This document shows positions 39,393-49,505 of a DNA stretch of 64,000 nucleotides, one piece after another (the first letter of the stretch is position 1; each line of letters starts with the position of its first letter). The DNA is taken from assembly GCF_008364625.2 (NCBI RefSeq), contig NZ_CP126604.1, positions 310,001 to 374,000 on the forward strand. The letters are read 5' to 3'. The DNA comes from Enterobacter dykesii. Its GTDB lineage: Bacteria > Pseudomonadota > Gammaproteobacteria > Enterobacterales > Enterobacteriaceae. The translations under genes and the position numbers were made by a program. A model generated the notes under the pieces. That model saw nothing but the letters and a program-made list of their open reading frames with translations. It did no database searches and was not told where the DNA came from.

Positions 39393-39933
39393 GCTGTTTC
39401 TCCTTCTGGCGGATAAGCGATAAAAAGGTATCGACTGACTGTGGCAAACTTCCGTCGTTATTGAGGATGTGGCAGTCCGACGGGGCATAGCGGGCCGCCC
39501 GCTCAAGCCGCTGATCGATCTCACGGGCTGATTCACGCCCCCGACTCTGCAACCGGCTGCGCAGAACGTCCGGCGAAACCTGCAGGCAGACCGGCAGCAG
39601 GGCCGCCTCATAGCGGGCGCGCGCTTGTGGCAGATGCGCGCGCGAGCCGTTAACCAGCACGTCGAAGCCCGCATGCAGCCACAGATCGGTCTCAATGCCG
39701 ATCCCATAGTAATAACCGTTGGCATGCCAGCTCAGCGCCAGCAGGTTTTGCCCGGCGCGGATGAAAAACTCCTGCTCGCTCAGGGCGATATGATTTTCAC
39801 TCCCGGCATTGGCCGCGCGGGTAATATAGCGGTGCGCGACCAGCAACTGCGGATGTTCCCGCTGCCGTAAGGCGGACAGCAGGCTGTCCTTACCGGAGCC
39901 GGAGGGCCCCATTAACCAGATGAGCCTTCCCAT
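39385..39933 (-). CDS. phnN: PhnN, ribose 1,5-bisphosphate phosphokinase
   Basis: A 182-residue P-loop kinase (Walker [13 protein letters not shown], residues 8-19) that converts ribose 1,5-bisphosphate to PRPP, completing ribose recovery from the C-P lyase pathway. The guanylate-kinase-like motif [15 protein letters not shown] is present. It starts at ATG 39933, whose first base is shared with the end of phnM. Confidence 0.95.
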   Translation of the reverse strand: MGRLIWLMGPSGSGKDSLLSALRQREHPQLLVAHRYITRAANAGSENHIALSEQEFFIRAGQNLLALSWHANGYYYGIGIETDLWLHAGFDVLVNGSRAHLPQARARYEAALLPVCLQVSPDVLRSRLQSRGRESAREIDQRLERAARYAPSDCHILNNDGSLPQSVDTFLSLIRQKEKQHA

Positions 39934-41069
39934 CAGAACACCCTTTTTCCCTGACGCCAGACGTGGTCGATATGAACATGCTCGCCCTTGCGGTGGGCGA
40001 GTACCAGATCCGCGCGTTTACCCTCGGCGATTTCCCCGCGATCCTGAAGATTAAGCGCCGAGGCCGGGTTTTTCGTCACCAGGCGAATCGCCTGCGGCAG
40101 CGTGAAGCTGTTGCTCTCGTCCTCGGCAACCCGGAACGCCGCATCCAGCAGGCTGGCGGGGTAGTAGTCGGACGAGAGAATATCCAGCAGGCCGAGGGAG
40201 GCGAGCCTGCTTGCCGCCACGTTACCGGAGTGCGAGCCGCCGCGCACGATGTTCGGTGCGCCCATCAGCACGTTCATGCCGTGCCCGCGGGAGGCTTCAG
40301 CCGCTTCAAACGTGGTGGGAAATTCGGCGATCACGCTGCCAAGCTGGTGGGATTCGCGCACGTGATCGTGCGTGGCATCGTCATGGCTGGCCAGGGCGAT
40401 GTTGCGGTCCCGACACATTGCGGCAATCCTGAGACGGTTCGGCTGAGACCACTGCGCTGCAAGCGCCAGCTGTTCTTCTTCATAACGGGCCATCTCCGCA
40501 TCGCTGAGAGAATATTTGCCCTGATAGTATTCGCGATACTTTTCAATGTTGGCGAACTGGCGCTGCCCCGGCGAGTGGTCCATCAGGGAGACCAGCGAGA
40601 CCGGCTCGCGTCCGACCAGCTTTTCAAACAGCGGCAGGGTGGTGTGGTGCGGCAGCTCGCAGCGCAGGTGCAGACGGTGCTCGGCGCGGTTGAGGCCGCG
40701 TTTTTGCGTCTCCTCCACGGCGTTGATCATCTTCTCCAGATTCTCCAGGCGATCGCCACCGTCGCGCACGTCGCCAATCGCCACCGCGTCCAGCACGGTG
40801 GTAATGCCGCTGGCGACCATTAGCGCGTCGTGGCTGCTCATCGCCGAATGGGCGGGCCAGTCGACCTTCGGGCGCGGGGTGAAGAATTTGTCCAGATTAT
40901 CGGTGTGCAGCTCAATCAGCCCCGGCAGCAGCCAGCCGCCCTCACCGTCCATTGCTTCAGGGGTACGGCTCTGGGTTTCGGCAAAGGCGCGAATAACGCC
41001 TTCATGGACTTCAACCGAGCCATCAACAACTTCATTTTCCAGCACCAGCCTGACGTTATTGATAATCAT
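39933..41069 (-). CDS. phnM: PhnM, 5-phosphoribosyl 1-phosphonate triphosphate diphosphohydrolase
   Basis: A 378-residue amidohydrolase-superfamily enzyme that removes pyrophosphate from alpha-D-ribose 1-methylphosphonate 5-triphosphate. Motifs: [16 protein letters not shown] (metal-binding His pair replaced by HTD in this family), [25 protein letters not shown] and [10 protein letters not shown]. Full-length match to E. coli PhnM. It overlaps phnL by four bases (ATGA). Confidence 0.95.
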   Translation of the reverse strand: MIINNVRLVLENEVVDGSVEVHEGVIRAFAETQSRTPEAMDGEGGWLLPGLIELHTDNLDKFFTPRPKVDWPAHSAMSSHDALMVASGITTVLDAVAIGDVRDGGDRLENLEKMINAVEETQKRGLNRAEHRLHLRCELPHHTTLPLFEKLVGREPVSLVSLMDHSPGQRQFANIEKYREYYQGKYSLSDAEMARYEEEQLALAAQWSQPNRLRIAAMCRDRNIALASHDDATHDHVRESHQLGSVIAEFPTTFEAAEASRGHGMNVLMGAPNIVRGGSHSGNVAASRLASLGLLDILSSDYYPASLLDAAFRVAEDESNSFTLPQAIRLVTKNPASALNLQDRGEIAEGKRADLVLAHRKGEHVHIDHVWRQGKRVF

Positions 41070-41746
41070 GCGTGGACCCCCATCGGGTGCAATCTGTCCG
41101 CCACGCGGCTGCGTACGGCGTCGTCGTGGAAGATCCCGACGATCGCCGCGCCGCGCGCTTTGGCCTGTTCGATCAGCCCCACCACGGCCGCGCTGTTTTT
41201 ACCGTCGAGCGAGGCGGTGGGTTCATCCAGAAGTAAAATCGGATAGTCGACGATAAAACCGCGGGCGATATTGACGCGCTGCTGCTCGCCGCCGGAAAAG
41301 GTCGATGGGGCGAGGTGCCACAGGCGCTCCGGCACGTTGAGGCGCGTCAGCAGGCTGGCGGCTTTGGCGGCGCAGGCTTCGCGCGGCACGCCGAGATCCA
41401 GCAGCGGCTGCATCACCACGTCCAGGGCGGAGATCCGCGGGATCACACGCAGAAACTGGCTGACCCAGCCGATCGTCGTGCGGCGCACTTCCAGCACCTT
41501 ACGCGCGGGGGCCTGCACCAGATCGACCCACTCATCGTTGTGGCGAATATGAATGTGGCCTTCGTCCGGCAGATAGTTGGCGTACAGGGAGCGCAGCAGG
41601 GTGGATTTTCCGCTGCCGGAATGGCCGTGCAGCACCACGCATTCGCCGCTGCTGACCTCTAACGAGGCATTTTGCAGCACCGGCAGGCGCACGCCGTTTT
41701 GCTGGTGGAGCACAAAGGTCTTACTTACGTTTTGTACGTGGATCAT
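41066..41746 (-). CDS. phnL: PhnL, ABC-type ATP-binding protein of the C-P lyase system
   Basis: A 226-residue ABC ATPase: Walker [17 protein letters not shown], signature [14 protein letters not shown], Walker [16 protein letters not shown]. It has no membrane partner; with PhnGHI it is required for transfer of the phosphonate onto ATP-derived ribose triphosphate. Full-length match to E. coli PhnL. Nine bases downstream of phnK. Confidence 0.95.
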   Translation of the reverse strand: MIHVQNVSKTFVLHQQNGVRLPVLQNASLEVSSGECVVLHGHSGSGKSTLLRSLYANYLPDEGHIHIRHNDEWVDLVQAPARKVLEVRRTTIGWVSQFLRVIPRISALDVVMQPLLDLGVPREACAAKAASLLTRLNVPERLWHLAPSTFSGGEQQRVNIARGFIVDYPILLLDEPTASLDGKNSAAVVGLIEQAKARGAAIVGIFHDDAVRSRVADRLHPMGVHA

Positions 41747-41755
41747 GTTGGCCTC

Positions 41756-42511
41756 TTAGTTCTGCAACACGGACGACACCAGAAGCTGGGTGTACGGATG
41801 GTGTGGATCGTCGAGCACGCGGTCGGTTAACCCACTTTCCACCACCTGGCCCTGCTTCATCACCAGCAGACGGTCCGCCAGCAGACGCGCGACGCCCAGA
41901 TCGTGGGTGACAATCACCACCGCAAGGTTCAGCTCCACCACCAGACCGCGCAGCAGGTCGAGCAGGCGCGCCTGCACGGAGACGTCCAGCCCGCCGGTGG
42001 GTTCATCCATAAACACCAGCTTCGGATGGGTGACCAGGTTGCGCGCAATCTGCAGGCGCTGCTGCATCCCGCCGGAGAAGGTGGTGGGCAGGTCGTCGAT
42101 GCGCGAGGCGGGGATTTCAACTTCCTCCAGCCAGTGCTGGGCGGTAGCGCGGATGTTGCCGTAGTGGCGCGCGCCGGTGGCCATAAGGCGTTCGCCGATG
42201 TTGCCCCCGGCGGAGACCTGACGGCGCAGGCCGTCCATCGGGTGCTGATGCACCACGCCCCACTCGGTGCGCAGCAGGCGGCGGCGTTCGGCCTCGCTCA
42301 TGCCGTACAGCGAGGCGCCCTCATACAGAATGTCGCCGTTCTGCGGCGTCAGGCGCGCGGAGATGGACTTCAGCAGGGTGGTTTTGCCGGAGCCGGACTC
42401 GCCGACGATCCCCAGCACTTCGCCCGGCCACAGCTCGAACGACACGTCGCTGAAGCCTTTGCCCGGCGCATACAGGTGAGTCAGGTGATTAACCGAAAGC
42501 AGCGGTTTCAT
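41756..42511 (-). CDS. phnK: PhnK, ABC-type ATP-binding protein of the C-P lyase core complex
   Basis: A 251-residue ABC ATPase: Walker A GESGSGKTTLLKSI, signature FSGGMQQRLQIARN, Walker B LVFMDEPTGGLDVS. In E. coli PhnK docks on the PhnGHIJ core and couples ATP hydrolysis to its opening. Start ATG 42511 (MKPLLSVNHLTHLY) overlaps the phnJ stop codon (ATGA); a longer reading frame upstream is a shadow of phnJ. Confidence 0.95.
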   Translation of the reverse strand: MKPLLSVNHLTHLYAPGKGFSDVSFELWPGEVLGIVGESGSGKTTLLKSISARLTPQNGDILYEGASLYGMSEAERRRLLRTEWGVVHQHPMDGLRRQVSAGGNIGERLMATGARHYGNIRATAQHWLEEVEIPASRIDDLPTTFSGGMQQRLQIARNLVTHPKLVFMDEPTGGLDVSVQARLLDLLRGLVVELNLAVVIVTHDLGVARLLADRLLVMKQGQVVESGLTDRVLDDPHHPYTQLLVSSVLQN

Positions 42512-43353
42512 TGGCTGTTCGCCTCGCTCTGTTGGCGGCAGTAATCGGTGTCGGAGCAGACAAACATCCGTTTGCCCGTGTCGTCCAGCACCACTTCGTC
42601 CAGATAGCTGTGTTTGGAGCCGCAGATAGCGCACGGCTCGTCCCACTCCTGCACCGTAAACGGGTGATCGTCGAAATCCAGGCTTTCCACGCGGGTGTAA
42701 GGCGGGACGGCGTAGATGCGTTTTTCGCGCCCGGCGCCGAACAGCTGCAGGGCGGGCATCATGTCCATCTTCGGGTTATCGAATTTCGGAATTGGCGACG
42801 GGTCCATCACGTAGCGCCCGTTCACCTTCACCGGATAGGCGTAGGTGGTGGCGATATGGCCAAAGCGGGCGATGTCTTCATAGAGTTTGACCTGCATGAC
42901 GCCGTACTCTTCCAGCGCGTGCATGGTGCGGGTTTCCGTTTCGCGCGGCTCGATAAAGCGCAGCGGCTCAGGGATCGGTACCTGGAAAATCAAAATCTGA
43001 TCTTCAGTGAGCGGGGTTTCGGGGATGCGGTGTCGGGTCTGGATCAGCGTGGCGTCTTCGGTTTTTTCGGTGGTATTGACGCCGGTGACGCGCTGGAAGA
43101 AGCTGCGGATCGACACGGCGTTGGTGGTGTCGTCGGCGCCCTGATCGATGACCTTCAGCACGTCCGCCTCGCCGATCACGCTGGCGGTGATCTGTATACC
43201 GCCCGTGCCCCAGCCGTAGGGCATTGGCATTTCGCGGCCGCCGAACGGCACCTGATAGCCCGGGATCGCCACCGCTTTGAGGATGGCGCGGCGGATCATG
43301 CGTTTGGTTTGCTCATCCAGATAGGCAAAGTTGTAGCCGCTTAAGTTAGCCAT
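42508..43353 (-). CDS. phnJ: PhnJ, carbon-phosphorus lyase
   Basis: A 281-residue radical SAM enzyme that cleaves the C-P bond of ribose 1-phosphonate 5-phosphate, releasing the alkane. The catalytic cysteines cluster at the C-terminus: CAICGSKHSYLDE, then VCSDTDYCRQQ, where the last cysteine corresponds to the thiyl-radical residue. It forms the (PhnGHIJ)2 core. Overlaps phnI by eight bases. Matches E. coli PhnJ along its length. Confidence 0.97.
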   Translation of the reverse strand: MANLSGYNFAYLDEQTKRMIRRAILKAVAIPGYQVPFGGREMPMPYGWGTGGIQITASVIGEADVLKVIDQGADDTTNAVSIRSFFQRVTGVNTTEKTEDATLIQTRHRIPETPLTEDQILIFQVPIPEPLRFIEPRETETRTMHALEEYGVMQVKLYEDIARFGHIATTYAYPVKVNGRYVMDPSPIPKFDNPKMDMMPALQLFGAGREKRIYAVPPYTRVESLDFDDHPFTVQEWDEPCAICGSKHSYLDEVVLDDTGKRMFVCSDTDYCRQQSEANSQ

Positions 43354-44410
43354 TGGCGCGCTCCCGTTGCAGGCGTTTCAGTAGTTCCAGTTCGGCCTGG
43401 AAATCGACGTAGTGCGGCAGCTTGAGGTGCGAGACGAAGCCAGCGGCCTCAACGTTATCCGCGTGGGCCAGCACGAACTCCTCGTCCTGCGCCGGGCCTG
43501 CAATGTGCTCGCCGTAGTCCGGTGCCTGCAGGGCACGGTCAACCAGCGCCATGGCCATGGCCTTGCGCTCGCCCATGCCGAACACCAGCCCGTAGCCGCG
43601 GGTAAAGTGCGGGTCTTCATCTTCCGGAGCGACGAAACCGTTGACCATTTCACACTCGGTCATCAGCATTTCGCCGACGTTCACCGCAAAACCCAACTCT
43701 TCCGGTACGATCTCAACGTCGATGTAGCCGCTGCGAATTTCGGCGGCAAACGGGTGGTTGCGCCCGTAGCCGCGCTGGGTGGAGTAGGCCAGCGCCAGCA
43801 GATAGCCTTCGTCGCCGCGCATCAGCTGCTGCAGGCGGGACGAGCGCGAGCAGGGGTAAACCGGCGGCGTGCGGGTGATGTCATCCGGCTGCGCGCCAGA
43901 ATCTTCTTCCGCCTTCGCCAGGCCCTGTTTTGCCAGCAGGCTGAAGACGTGCGGAGACGGTTCCTGTTCGGCGTCGGAAGTGCTGAGCTGCGGCGCTTCG
44001 CCGCTCGCCAGCAGGGTAAAATCCAGCAGGCGGTGGGTGTAGTCACAGGTGGGGCCAAGCAGCTGGCCGCCGGGGATGTCTTTATAAACCGCTGAAATGC
44101 GGCGTTCCAGGCGCATCTCCGCCGTATTCACCGGCTCGCTGACCGCCAGTCTGGCAAGCGTGGTGCGGTAGGCGCGCAGCAGAAAGATGGCTTCGACGCT
44201 GTCGCCGCTGGCCTGCTTCAGGGCCAGCGCCGCCAGCTCGCGGTCGGCGATGCCGCCCTCGGTCATCACGCGGTCAACGGCGAGGTTTAACTGCTGTTCA
44301 ATCTGGGCGACGCTCAGCTCGGGATGCCGTTCATCGCCCCGTCGTCTGTGCGCCTGCAGCGCATGGGCGGCGGCGATGGCCTTCTCGCCCCCTTTCACGG
44401 CAACGTACAT
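43346..44410 (-). CDS. phnI: PhnI, C-P lyase core subunit / nucleosidase
   Basis: A 354-residue core subunit; in E. coli PhnI is a purine nucleosidase that, with PhnGHL, exchanges adenine of ATP for the phosphonate. The conserved region LLGPTCDYTHRLLDFTLL is present, where E. coli reads TYDYTHR. Start ATG 44410 ([12 protein letters not shown]) matches the family; the in-frame codon at 44416 is rejected. The start shares a base with the phnH stop codon. Confidence 0.95.
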   Translation of the reverse strand: MYVAVKGGEKAIAAAHALQAHRRRGDERHPELSVAQIEQQLNLAVDRVMTEGGIADRELAALALKQASGDSVEAIFLLRAYRTTLARLAVSEPVNTAEMRLERRISAVYKDIPGGQLLGPTCDYTHRLLDFTLLASGEAPQLSTSDAEQEPSPHVFSLLAKQGLAKAEEDSGAQPDDITRTPPVYPCSRSSRLQQLMRGDEGYLLALAYSTQRGYGRNHPFAAEIRSGYIDVEIVPEELGFAVNVGEMLMTECEMVNGFVAPEDEDPHFTRGYGLVFGMGERKAMAMALVDRALQAPDYGEHIAGPAQDEEFVLAHADNVEAAGFVSHLKLPHYVDFQAELELLKRLQRERANG

Positions 44411-44994
44411 CAGCACACCTCCACGTGGGTGGTCCGCGGGATTGCCAGCAGGCGCTCGCCGCAGGTCAGGATCAGGTCAATGCCCAGCGGGAACGGGTGC
44501 GGGCGCTCGGTCAGCTCGTGAATGATGCACTCCGGCAGCTGCGGCGCGACCATGCGCTCGTCGGCGATGCCTGCCCCCGTGAGGCGCAGCATGCGGCCGC
44601 CGCTCAGGCTGGAGACCTGCAGGATCAGCGTGGCGCTGGTCTCCGGGGCGACGGCGCTGCCTTCGCTCAGGGCGTTCAATTGCTCATGGCTGATTTGCTC
44701 ATCGGCCACGGCAAAAACCGCCTGCTGGGGCTGATCGACCAGCGGAGCGCTGGTGTGAAAACGCAGGTTCTGGCTGGCGATATCGTTCGACAGCGCGCCC
44801 GAGAGCCACACCGGAGTGTCGTTATCGGCAAGCGTCAGCAGCACGCTGGTGGTCGCCAGGTTCAGCGGCAGCCAGCCCTGAGAGAGCTGGTGCAGCGAGA
44901 CGATCGCGCCCGGCTCGCTCATTGCCTTCAGCAGGCGACGAAAACTGTGTTGGGCATCCTGGACGGCCAGGGTAAAAGCAGGTTGAAGCGTCAT
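44410..44994 (-). CDS. phnH: PhnH, C-P lyase core subunit
   Basis: A 194-residue subunit of the C-P lyase core, structurally a PLP-transferase-like fold without cofactor. N-terminal [20 protein letters not shown] and the C-terminal [20 protein letters not shown] match E. coli PhnH. Overlaps phnG by ATGA at 44991-44994. Confidence 0.94.
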   Translation of the reverse strand: MTLQPAFTLAVQDAQHSFRRLLKAMSEPGAIVSLHQLSQGWLPLNLATTSVLLTLADNDTPVWLSGALSNDIASQNLRFHTSAPLVDQPQQAVFAVADEQISHEQLNALSEGSAVAPETSATLILQVSSLSGGRMLRLTGAGIADERMVAPQLPECIIHELTERPHPFPLGIDLILTCGERLLAIPRTTHVEVC

Positions 44995-45443
44995 GCGTTG
45001 TCTCCGCGAACGAGCGTAAAGAAGTCGACCCGGCTGGTATTCACTTCGGCCTGACGTGCGGCAATGCGCGCGGCTCGGTCGGCTTCCAGCGGGGCAATAA
45101 GGGTTTCCATTAACGACTGGAAATAGGGTTGTTCCTGTAAAAGCGCGTCGATCACCGCGCAGCGCTCGGCGTGCGCCTTATCGCGCCCCAGCACGTAGCT
45201 GTAGCCCAGCGTGCCGCTGTTCAGACGGATCGCGGCGCGGGTGAGGGTGGCGTCTCCGGCGAAGAAGCGCTCGCCGGTGCCGCCCATGCGCGCCTGGATC
45301 TGAACAAGGCCGATCTCCGGGGCGCGAAGGGTGTCGTAGTCTGGCGTCAGGCTGAGCGCGTTCATGCGGGCAACCAGCGCAGCAGGCTGGCTGTGGGCCA
45401 GCACGCGCATCCAGCGCTGTCGGGTGGCGGTATCGAAGTGCAT
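44991..45443 (-). CDS. phnG: PhnG, C-P lyase core subunit
   Basis: A 150-residue core subunit (family motif [32 protein letters not shown]). It forms the centre of the PhnGHIJ heterooctamer. phnF ends immediately before its ATG, without any gap, so translation is coupled. Confidence 0.94.
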   Translation of the reverse strand: MHFDTATRQRWMRVLAHSQPAALVARMNALSLTPDYDTLRAPEIGLVQIQARMGGTGERFFAGDATLTRAAIRLNSGTLGYSYVLGRDKAHAERCAVIDALLQEQPYFQSLMETLIAPLEADRAARIAARQAEVNTSRVDFFTLVRGDNA

Positions 45444-46169
45444 TCAGTGCTCCATGGTGAATTCGATCATGTCGGCGCGGGTCAGGCTGACGGAGTATTC
45501 CGTCGCGTCGATCTCGCCGTCACGGTGGTTGAGGGTGCGCACGCAGAGCAGCGGGGCCATATTGGGGATTTCAAGCACCTTGCTCTCTTTCGCCTGCGCG
45601 CGACGGGCGCTGATGCGCGTCTGGGTGCGCTTGAGCGCAATGCCGGTCGCATCCTGAAGAAAATCATGCAGCGAGCCGCTGGAGAAATGCTGGAGCACGG
45701 GCCAGAGGGCGAGGTCCGCAAAGTAGTGGTCTATCTGGCATACCGCCACGCCGTTAACGCGACGCAGGGTGCGCAGGTGAATGACGTCGTCGCCTTCCTG
45801 AATACCCAGCGCGTCCGCCACGTGGCTGGAGGCCGGACGCAATACCGAGAGCATCTTTTCGCTGGTCGGGTGGCTGCCCTGATCCAGCAGGTTCTGACTA
45901 AAGCGCGCCTGGGCGTTCAGCGGATAGTCGAACGGGCGCATCAGCACCAGCACGCCCACGCCCTGACGGCGCTGGACCCAGCCGCGCTCGACCAGCTGGT
46001 CAATGGCGCGACGCAGGGTGTGGCGGTTCACTTCATAGCGGTCGGCAAGCTGCTGCTCGGCGGGCAGGTAGTCCCCGCAGCGGTAGTGCGTGCGCAGCTC
46101 CACTTCGAGCTTTGCCGCAATCTCCTGCCAGCGGGTGGGGTAACTGGTCGGATGTCTGGATAAGTGCAT
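45444..46169 (-). CDS. phnF: PhnF, GntR/HutC-family regulator
   Basis: A 241-residue regulator: winged HTH at the N-terminus (YLPAEQQLADRYEVNRHTLR RAIDQL) and a UTRA ligand-binding domain. It lies within the phn operon between the transporter and the catalytic genes. In E. coli it is dispensable for C-P lyase activity and its ligand is unclear. Start ATG 46169 (MHLSRHPTSYPTRW) by homology; the upstream in-frame codon at 46178 would add three residues. Confidence 0.94.
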   Translation of the reverse strand: MHLSRHPTSYPTRWQEIAAKLEVELRTHYRCGDYLPAEQQLADRYEVNRHTLRRAIDQLVERGWVQRRQGVGVLVLMRPFDYPLNAQARFSQNLLDQGSHPTSEKMLSVLRPASSHVADALGIQEGDDVIHLRTLRRVNGVAVCQIDHYFADLALWPVLQHFSSGSLHDFLQDATGIALKRTQTRISARRAQAKESKVLEIPNMAPLLCVRTLNHRDGEIDATEYSVSLTRADMIEFTMEH

Positions 46170-46189
46170 ACAAAACAAAGCCTCGCTTC

Positions 46190-46969
46190 TCAGATGAAGT
46201 GCTTACGCAAACGTTGAGAGAGGAAATCCAGCAGGCTGACGGTGACGATGATGAGCACCATCAGGGCGCAGGTTTGCTGAAACTGGAAGCCGCGAATCGC
46301 TTCCCACAGGGTGACGCCAATCCCGCCTGCGCCCACCATGCCGACCACCGTCGCGGAGCGTACGTTGGACTCAAAACGGTACAGGGAGTAGGAGATGAGC
46401 AGCGGCATCACCTGAGGCAACACGCCGTACAGGATCTCTTCGATTTTGTTGGCGCCCGTGGCGCGGATGCCTTCCACCGGGCCGGGTTCAATGGCTTCAA
46501 CCGCTTCGGAGAGCAGCTTGGAGAGCACGCCAGTGGTGTGGATGAACAGCGCCATCACGCCGGCGAACGGACCCAGGCCGACGGCGACCACGAACAGCAT
46601 CGCAAAGACCATTTCATTGATGGCGCGACAGGCGTCCATCAGGCGACGCATCGGCTGGTATACCCACCACGGCACGATGTTTTCGGCGCTCATCAGGCCA
46701 AACGGAATGGAGAGAACGACGGCAAGGGCGGTGCCCCAGACGGCGATTTGCAGGGTGACCGCCATTTCGCTGAGATAGTCCTGCCACTGGCTGAAGTCCG
46801 GCGGGAAGAAGTCGGCGGCGAAGGTCGCCATGTTGCCCGCGTCTTTGAAGAGCAGCAGCGGATCCATTTCCGCGCCCTTCCAGGAGATAACCAGCACCGC
46901 CAGCAGGATGGCCCAGCTTATCAGCGAGAACCAGCTGCGCTTAGGCGGCGGGAGTGTGATGGTTTGCAT
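46190..46969 (-). CDS. phnE: PhnE, phosphonate ABC transporter permease (intact)
   Basis: A 259-residue inner-membrane permease with about six helices and the EAA-type loop [20 protein letters not shown]. It works with PhnC and PhnD to import phosphonates. In laboratory E. coli K-12 phnE is inactivated by an 8-bp duplication; here the frame is uninterrupted, so the pathway should be functional. Start ATG 46969 ([14 protein letters not shown]) by homology, with GGAG upstream. Confidence 0.95.
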   Translation of the reverse strand: MQTITLPPPKRSWFSLISWAILLAVLVISWKGAEMDPLLLFKDAGNMATFAADFFPPDFSQWQDYLSEMAVTLQIAVWGTALAVVLSIPFGLMSAENIVPWWVYQPMRRLMDACRAINEMVFAMLFVVAVGLGPFAGVMALFIHTTGVLSKLLSEAVEAIEPGPVEGIRATGANKIEEILYGVLPQVMPLLISYSLYRFESNVRSATVVGMVGAGGIGVTLWEAIRGFQFQQTCALMVLIIVTVSLLDFLSQRLRKHFI

Positions 46970-46990
46970 GTTGGCTCCTTTGGGTTTAGT

Positions 46991-47012
46991 CCCCTCTCCC
47001 ACAGGGAGAGGG
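46991..47012. repeat. Intergenic palindrome copy 8 (inside the phn operon)
   Basis: CCCCTCTCCCACAGGGAGAG GG between phnD and phnE. Confidence 0.9.
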
Positions 47013-47021
47013 AGAAAGGCA

Positions 47022-48038
47022 CTACTGCACCGCTTTATTCACGCTCGTCATCGCACCGAGCGCGGCGGTCAGGCGGTCGAGGTCTTCCAGCTGCGCCTCA
47101 ATTGCGGCCACTTTGCTGGTCTTCTCGTCGTCCTTCAGCCCTTTGTTGTCCTTCACGCCCTGCATCTCTTTAAACAGCGCCAGCTGGCGAATCGGGACCA
47201 GCTGCAGATCGCTTGACGGGCGGAACGGTGCCCAGCCCAGACGCGCCAGGACCGCTTTCTCTTCCGGCGTTTTGCCATAGGTCATGAAGAAGTCGTACAC
47301 CTTGTCCTTGGTGCTCTCGGAGAGGTTTTTACGCCAGACGATCGGGTCGCCCGGAATCAGCGGCGATTTCCAGATAACCTTGATCTCTTTCAGCTTGTCC
47401 GGCGCTGAGGCTTTCAGCTTGTCGAGGTTTTCGGTGTTGTTGGTGGCAACGTCCACCTGCTTGTTGGCCACGGCCAGGGCGTTAGTTTCGTGGCTGGCGT
47501 TCACCGTGCGTTTGAAGTCGCTGGCGGAGGCGTTGTTTTTGGCGAAGACGTAGTAGCCAGGGACAAGGTAACCGGAGGTCGAGTTCGGGTCGCCGTTGCC
47601 AAAGGTCAGCTCTTTGCGTTTGGCGAGCAGGTCGTTGAGGTTGTTGATCGGGCTGTCTTTGTTGACGATCAGCACGCTCCAGTAGCCCGGGGAGCCATCA
47701 GCCGCGACGGTCTGGGCAAAGACCTGGCCGTTCGCGCGGTCCACCGCTTCCATGGCGGAGAGGTTGCCGTACCAGGCGATGTCCACTTTATTAAAGCGCA
47801 TCCCCTGGATGATGCCCGCGTAGTCCGGGGCGAAGAAGGCGTTCACTTTGATCCCCAGTTTGGTTTCCATATCTTTCAGGAACGGTTCCCACTGAGGCTT
47901 CAGGTTTTGCTGTGATTCCGTCGAAATAATGCCGAAGTTCAGCGCTTTTTCCTGCTCTTGTGCATACGCCGGGCTTAACAGGGTGCTGAGGCTGAACATG
48001 CTGGTAAAGGCCAGCGCGGCAACGGCTTTGTAGCTCAT
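47022..48038 (-). CDS. phnD: PhnD, periplasmic phosphonate-binding protein
   Basis: A 338-residue type II periplasmic binding protein. The signal peptide is about residues 1-26 ([18 protein letters not shown], cleavage at AYA/QEQ). Binding-pocket segments [10 protein letters not shown] and [19 protein letters not shown] correspond to E. coli PhnD, which binds 2-aminoethylphosphonate with high affinity. The C-terminus is rich in Lys/Glu helices. 24 bases downstream of phnC. Confidence 0.96.
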   Translation of the reverse strand: MSYKAVAALAFTSMFSLSTLLSPAYAQEQEKALNFGIISTESQQNLKPQWEPFLKDMETKLGIKVNAFFAPDYAGIIQGMRFNKVDIAWYGNLSAMEAVDRANGQVFAQTVAADGSPGYWSVLIVNKDSPINNLNDLLAKRKELTFGNGDPNSTSGYLVPGYYVFAKNNASASDFKRTVNASHETNALAVANKQVDVATNNTENLDKLKASAPDKLKEIKVIWKSPLIPGDPIVWRKNLSESTKDKVYDFFMTYGKTPEEKAVLARLGWAPFRPSSDLQLVPIRQLALFKEMQGVKDNKGLKDDEKTSKVAAIEAQLEDLDRLTAALGAMTSVNKAVQ

Positions 48039-48062
48039 GTACTTTCCTCGGATCGGGTTTAA

Positions 48063-48851
48063 TTAAGCAGCCTGCGCGTTCTCTTCGACGCGGTTTATGC
48101 TGCGGTAGAGATGGTCAAAACGTTCGTTATCAAACTGATGGCTCGCGCCATCAAAGAACACGTGTCCCTGACGCAGGGCGACAATGCGTTCGCAGTAGCG
48201 CAGGGCGTAATCCACCTGATGCAGCGTGACCACCACGGTGATGCCGTCGTTCTGGTTAATGTCGCGCAGGGTTTCCATCACGATGCGGGCGGACTCCGGG
48301 TCCAGCGAGGCGATGGGTTCGTCAGCGAGAATAATTTGCGCTTTCTGCATCAGCGCACGCGCAATCGCCACGCGCTGCTGTTGTCCACCGGACAGGGTGG
48401 AGACGCGCTGGTGGGCAAAATGCGCCATGCCGACGCGGGTCAGCGCCTGCAAGGCTTCCTGCTTCTGCGAAGGGGAGAACCAGCGCAGACAGGTGCGCCA
48501 GAACGGGGTGCTGCCGAGCGCGCCAATCAGCACGTTCTCCAGCACAGTCAGGCGGTTCACCAGGTTGAACTGCTGGAAGATATAGCCCGTCTGGGCGCGG
48601 CTCTTGCGGATATCGCTGGCGAGACGGCCCGCGCGTTGCACGGTATTGCCCAGCAGCTCGACGTGGCTTTCCGGCGTTTTATCGCAGGTGATAAGGCCGC
48701 TTAAATGACGCAGAAGGGTGGATTTACCGGAACCGGATGGCCCCAGCAGCGCCACCATTTCGCCCTGCTGGACGGTCAGATCAACGGCATGCAGAGCCTT
48801 ATTGTGATTGAAGGTCTTGCTCAGTTTCTCGACGCGGATGACGGTTTGCAT
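48063..48851 (-). CDS. phnC: PhnC, phosphonate ABC transporter ATPase
   Basis: A 262-residue ABC ATPase: Walker [17 protein letters not shown], signature [14 protein letters not shown], Walker [15 protein letters not shown]. First gene of phnCDEFGHIJKLMNOP. A Pho-box-like sequence lies 46-62 bp upstream, consistent with PhoB activation under phosphate starvation. Confidence 0.95.
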   Translation of the reverse strand: MQTVIRVEKLSKTFNHNKALHAVDLTVQQGEMVALLGPSGSGKSTLLRHLSGLITCDKTPESHVELLGNTVQRAGRLASDIRKSRAQTGYIFQQFNLVNRLTVLENVLIGALGSTPFWRTCLRWFSPSQKQEALQALTRVGMAHFAHQRVSTLSGGQQQRVAIARALMQKAQIILADEPIASLDPESARIVMETLRDINQNDGITVVVTLHQVDYALRYCERIVALRQGHVFFDGASHQFDNERFDHLYRSINRVEENAQAA

Positions 48852-48896
48852 GTGCTGGGCCTCACGATAAATGTGGCCTCATGCTGGCGCATCAAT

Positions 48897-48913
48897 GTGA
48901 CATTTGGGTTAAG
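48897..48913 (-). promoter_or_regulatory. Candidate Pho box of the phn operon
   Basis: On the minus strand CTTAACCCAAATGTCAC has a good distal TGTCAC repeat and a weak proximal one, and resembles the corresponding E. coli phnC upstream sequence. Confidence 0.5.
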
Positions 48914-48987
48914 TCTGGGTTGCGGGAGTTTGAAGAGTTGAGCGGAATTTGATGACAGGCGGAGGCAGACCGCCCACCGCCCGAAAA

Positions 48988-49425
48988 TTAGTGCTGTTGC
49001 TTAACGACGTTAATCATCCACGGCACGCCGTATTTATCGGTGACTTTACCGAAACCGTGTGCCCAGAAGGTTTCCTGCCAGGCCATGTCGATATTCCCGC
49101 CCGCGGCGAGGTTGTCGAACCAGCGTTTGCCTTCATGGACGTCCTGGGTGTCGAGAACCAGGGTGAAGCCCGCGTACTGCGCGTTGCTGCCCGGCGGCAT
49201 CCCGTCGCTCATCATGATATCGCTGCCCGCAATGCGGACGTTGGAGTGAGCGATAGCCGAATCCGGAAATTGCATGCCGGACGGACAGCCTTCATCGCTG
49301 TTATCGCTTTTTGGCATTTCGCCGAAGGTGATTTTATAGAGAAGCTCAGCGCCGACGGCTTGCTGGTAGAAAGAAGTGGCTTCTGCACAGTTGCCGGCGA
49401 AAGAGATGTAGGGACTTAACGGCAT
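48988..49425 (-). CDS. yjdN: YjdN, VOC/PhnB-like metalloenzyme-fold protein
   Basis: A 145-residue glyoxalase/bleomycin-resistance (VOC) fold protein, formerly PhnB, matching E. coli YjdN (PLSPYISFAGNCAEA; WQETFWAHGFGKVTDKYGVP). It is not needed for phosphonate use in E. coli; the substrate is unknown. It lies 136 bp upstream of phnC in the same direction. Confidence 0.93.
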   Translation of the reverse strand: MPLSPYISFAGNCAEATSFYQQAVGAELLYKITFGEMPKSDNSDEGCPSGMQFPDSAIAHSNVRIAGSDIMMSDGMPPGSNAQYAGFTLVLDTQDVHEGKRWFDNLAAGGNIDMAWQETFWAHGFGKVTDKYGVPWMINVVKQQH

Positions 49426-49472
49426 AATCTTTACCTCACGAAAGAAAAGCCCGTTAAGTGTAGTTCCCGAAA

Positions 49473-49498
49473 GCCCGGTAAGCGAAGCGCCACCGGGC
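49473..49498. repeat. REP-type palindrome between yjdN and yjdM
   Basis: GCCCGGT (49473-49479) and ACCGGGC (49492-49498) flank AAGCGAAGCGCC, a typical enterobacterial REP unit distinct from the CCCTCTCCC family. Confidence 0.85.
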
Positions 49499-49505
49499 GG
49501 GTAAA

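Noticed and set aside
45171..47173. Long plus-strand frames across phnG-phnD
   Set aside because: Antisense shadows of the intact phn genes, without family patterns.
49473..49498. Possible terminator between yjdN and yjdM
   Set aside because: No T-run; the sequence is a standard REP unit, so it was listed as a repeat.
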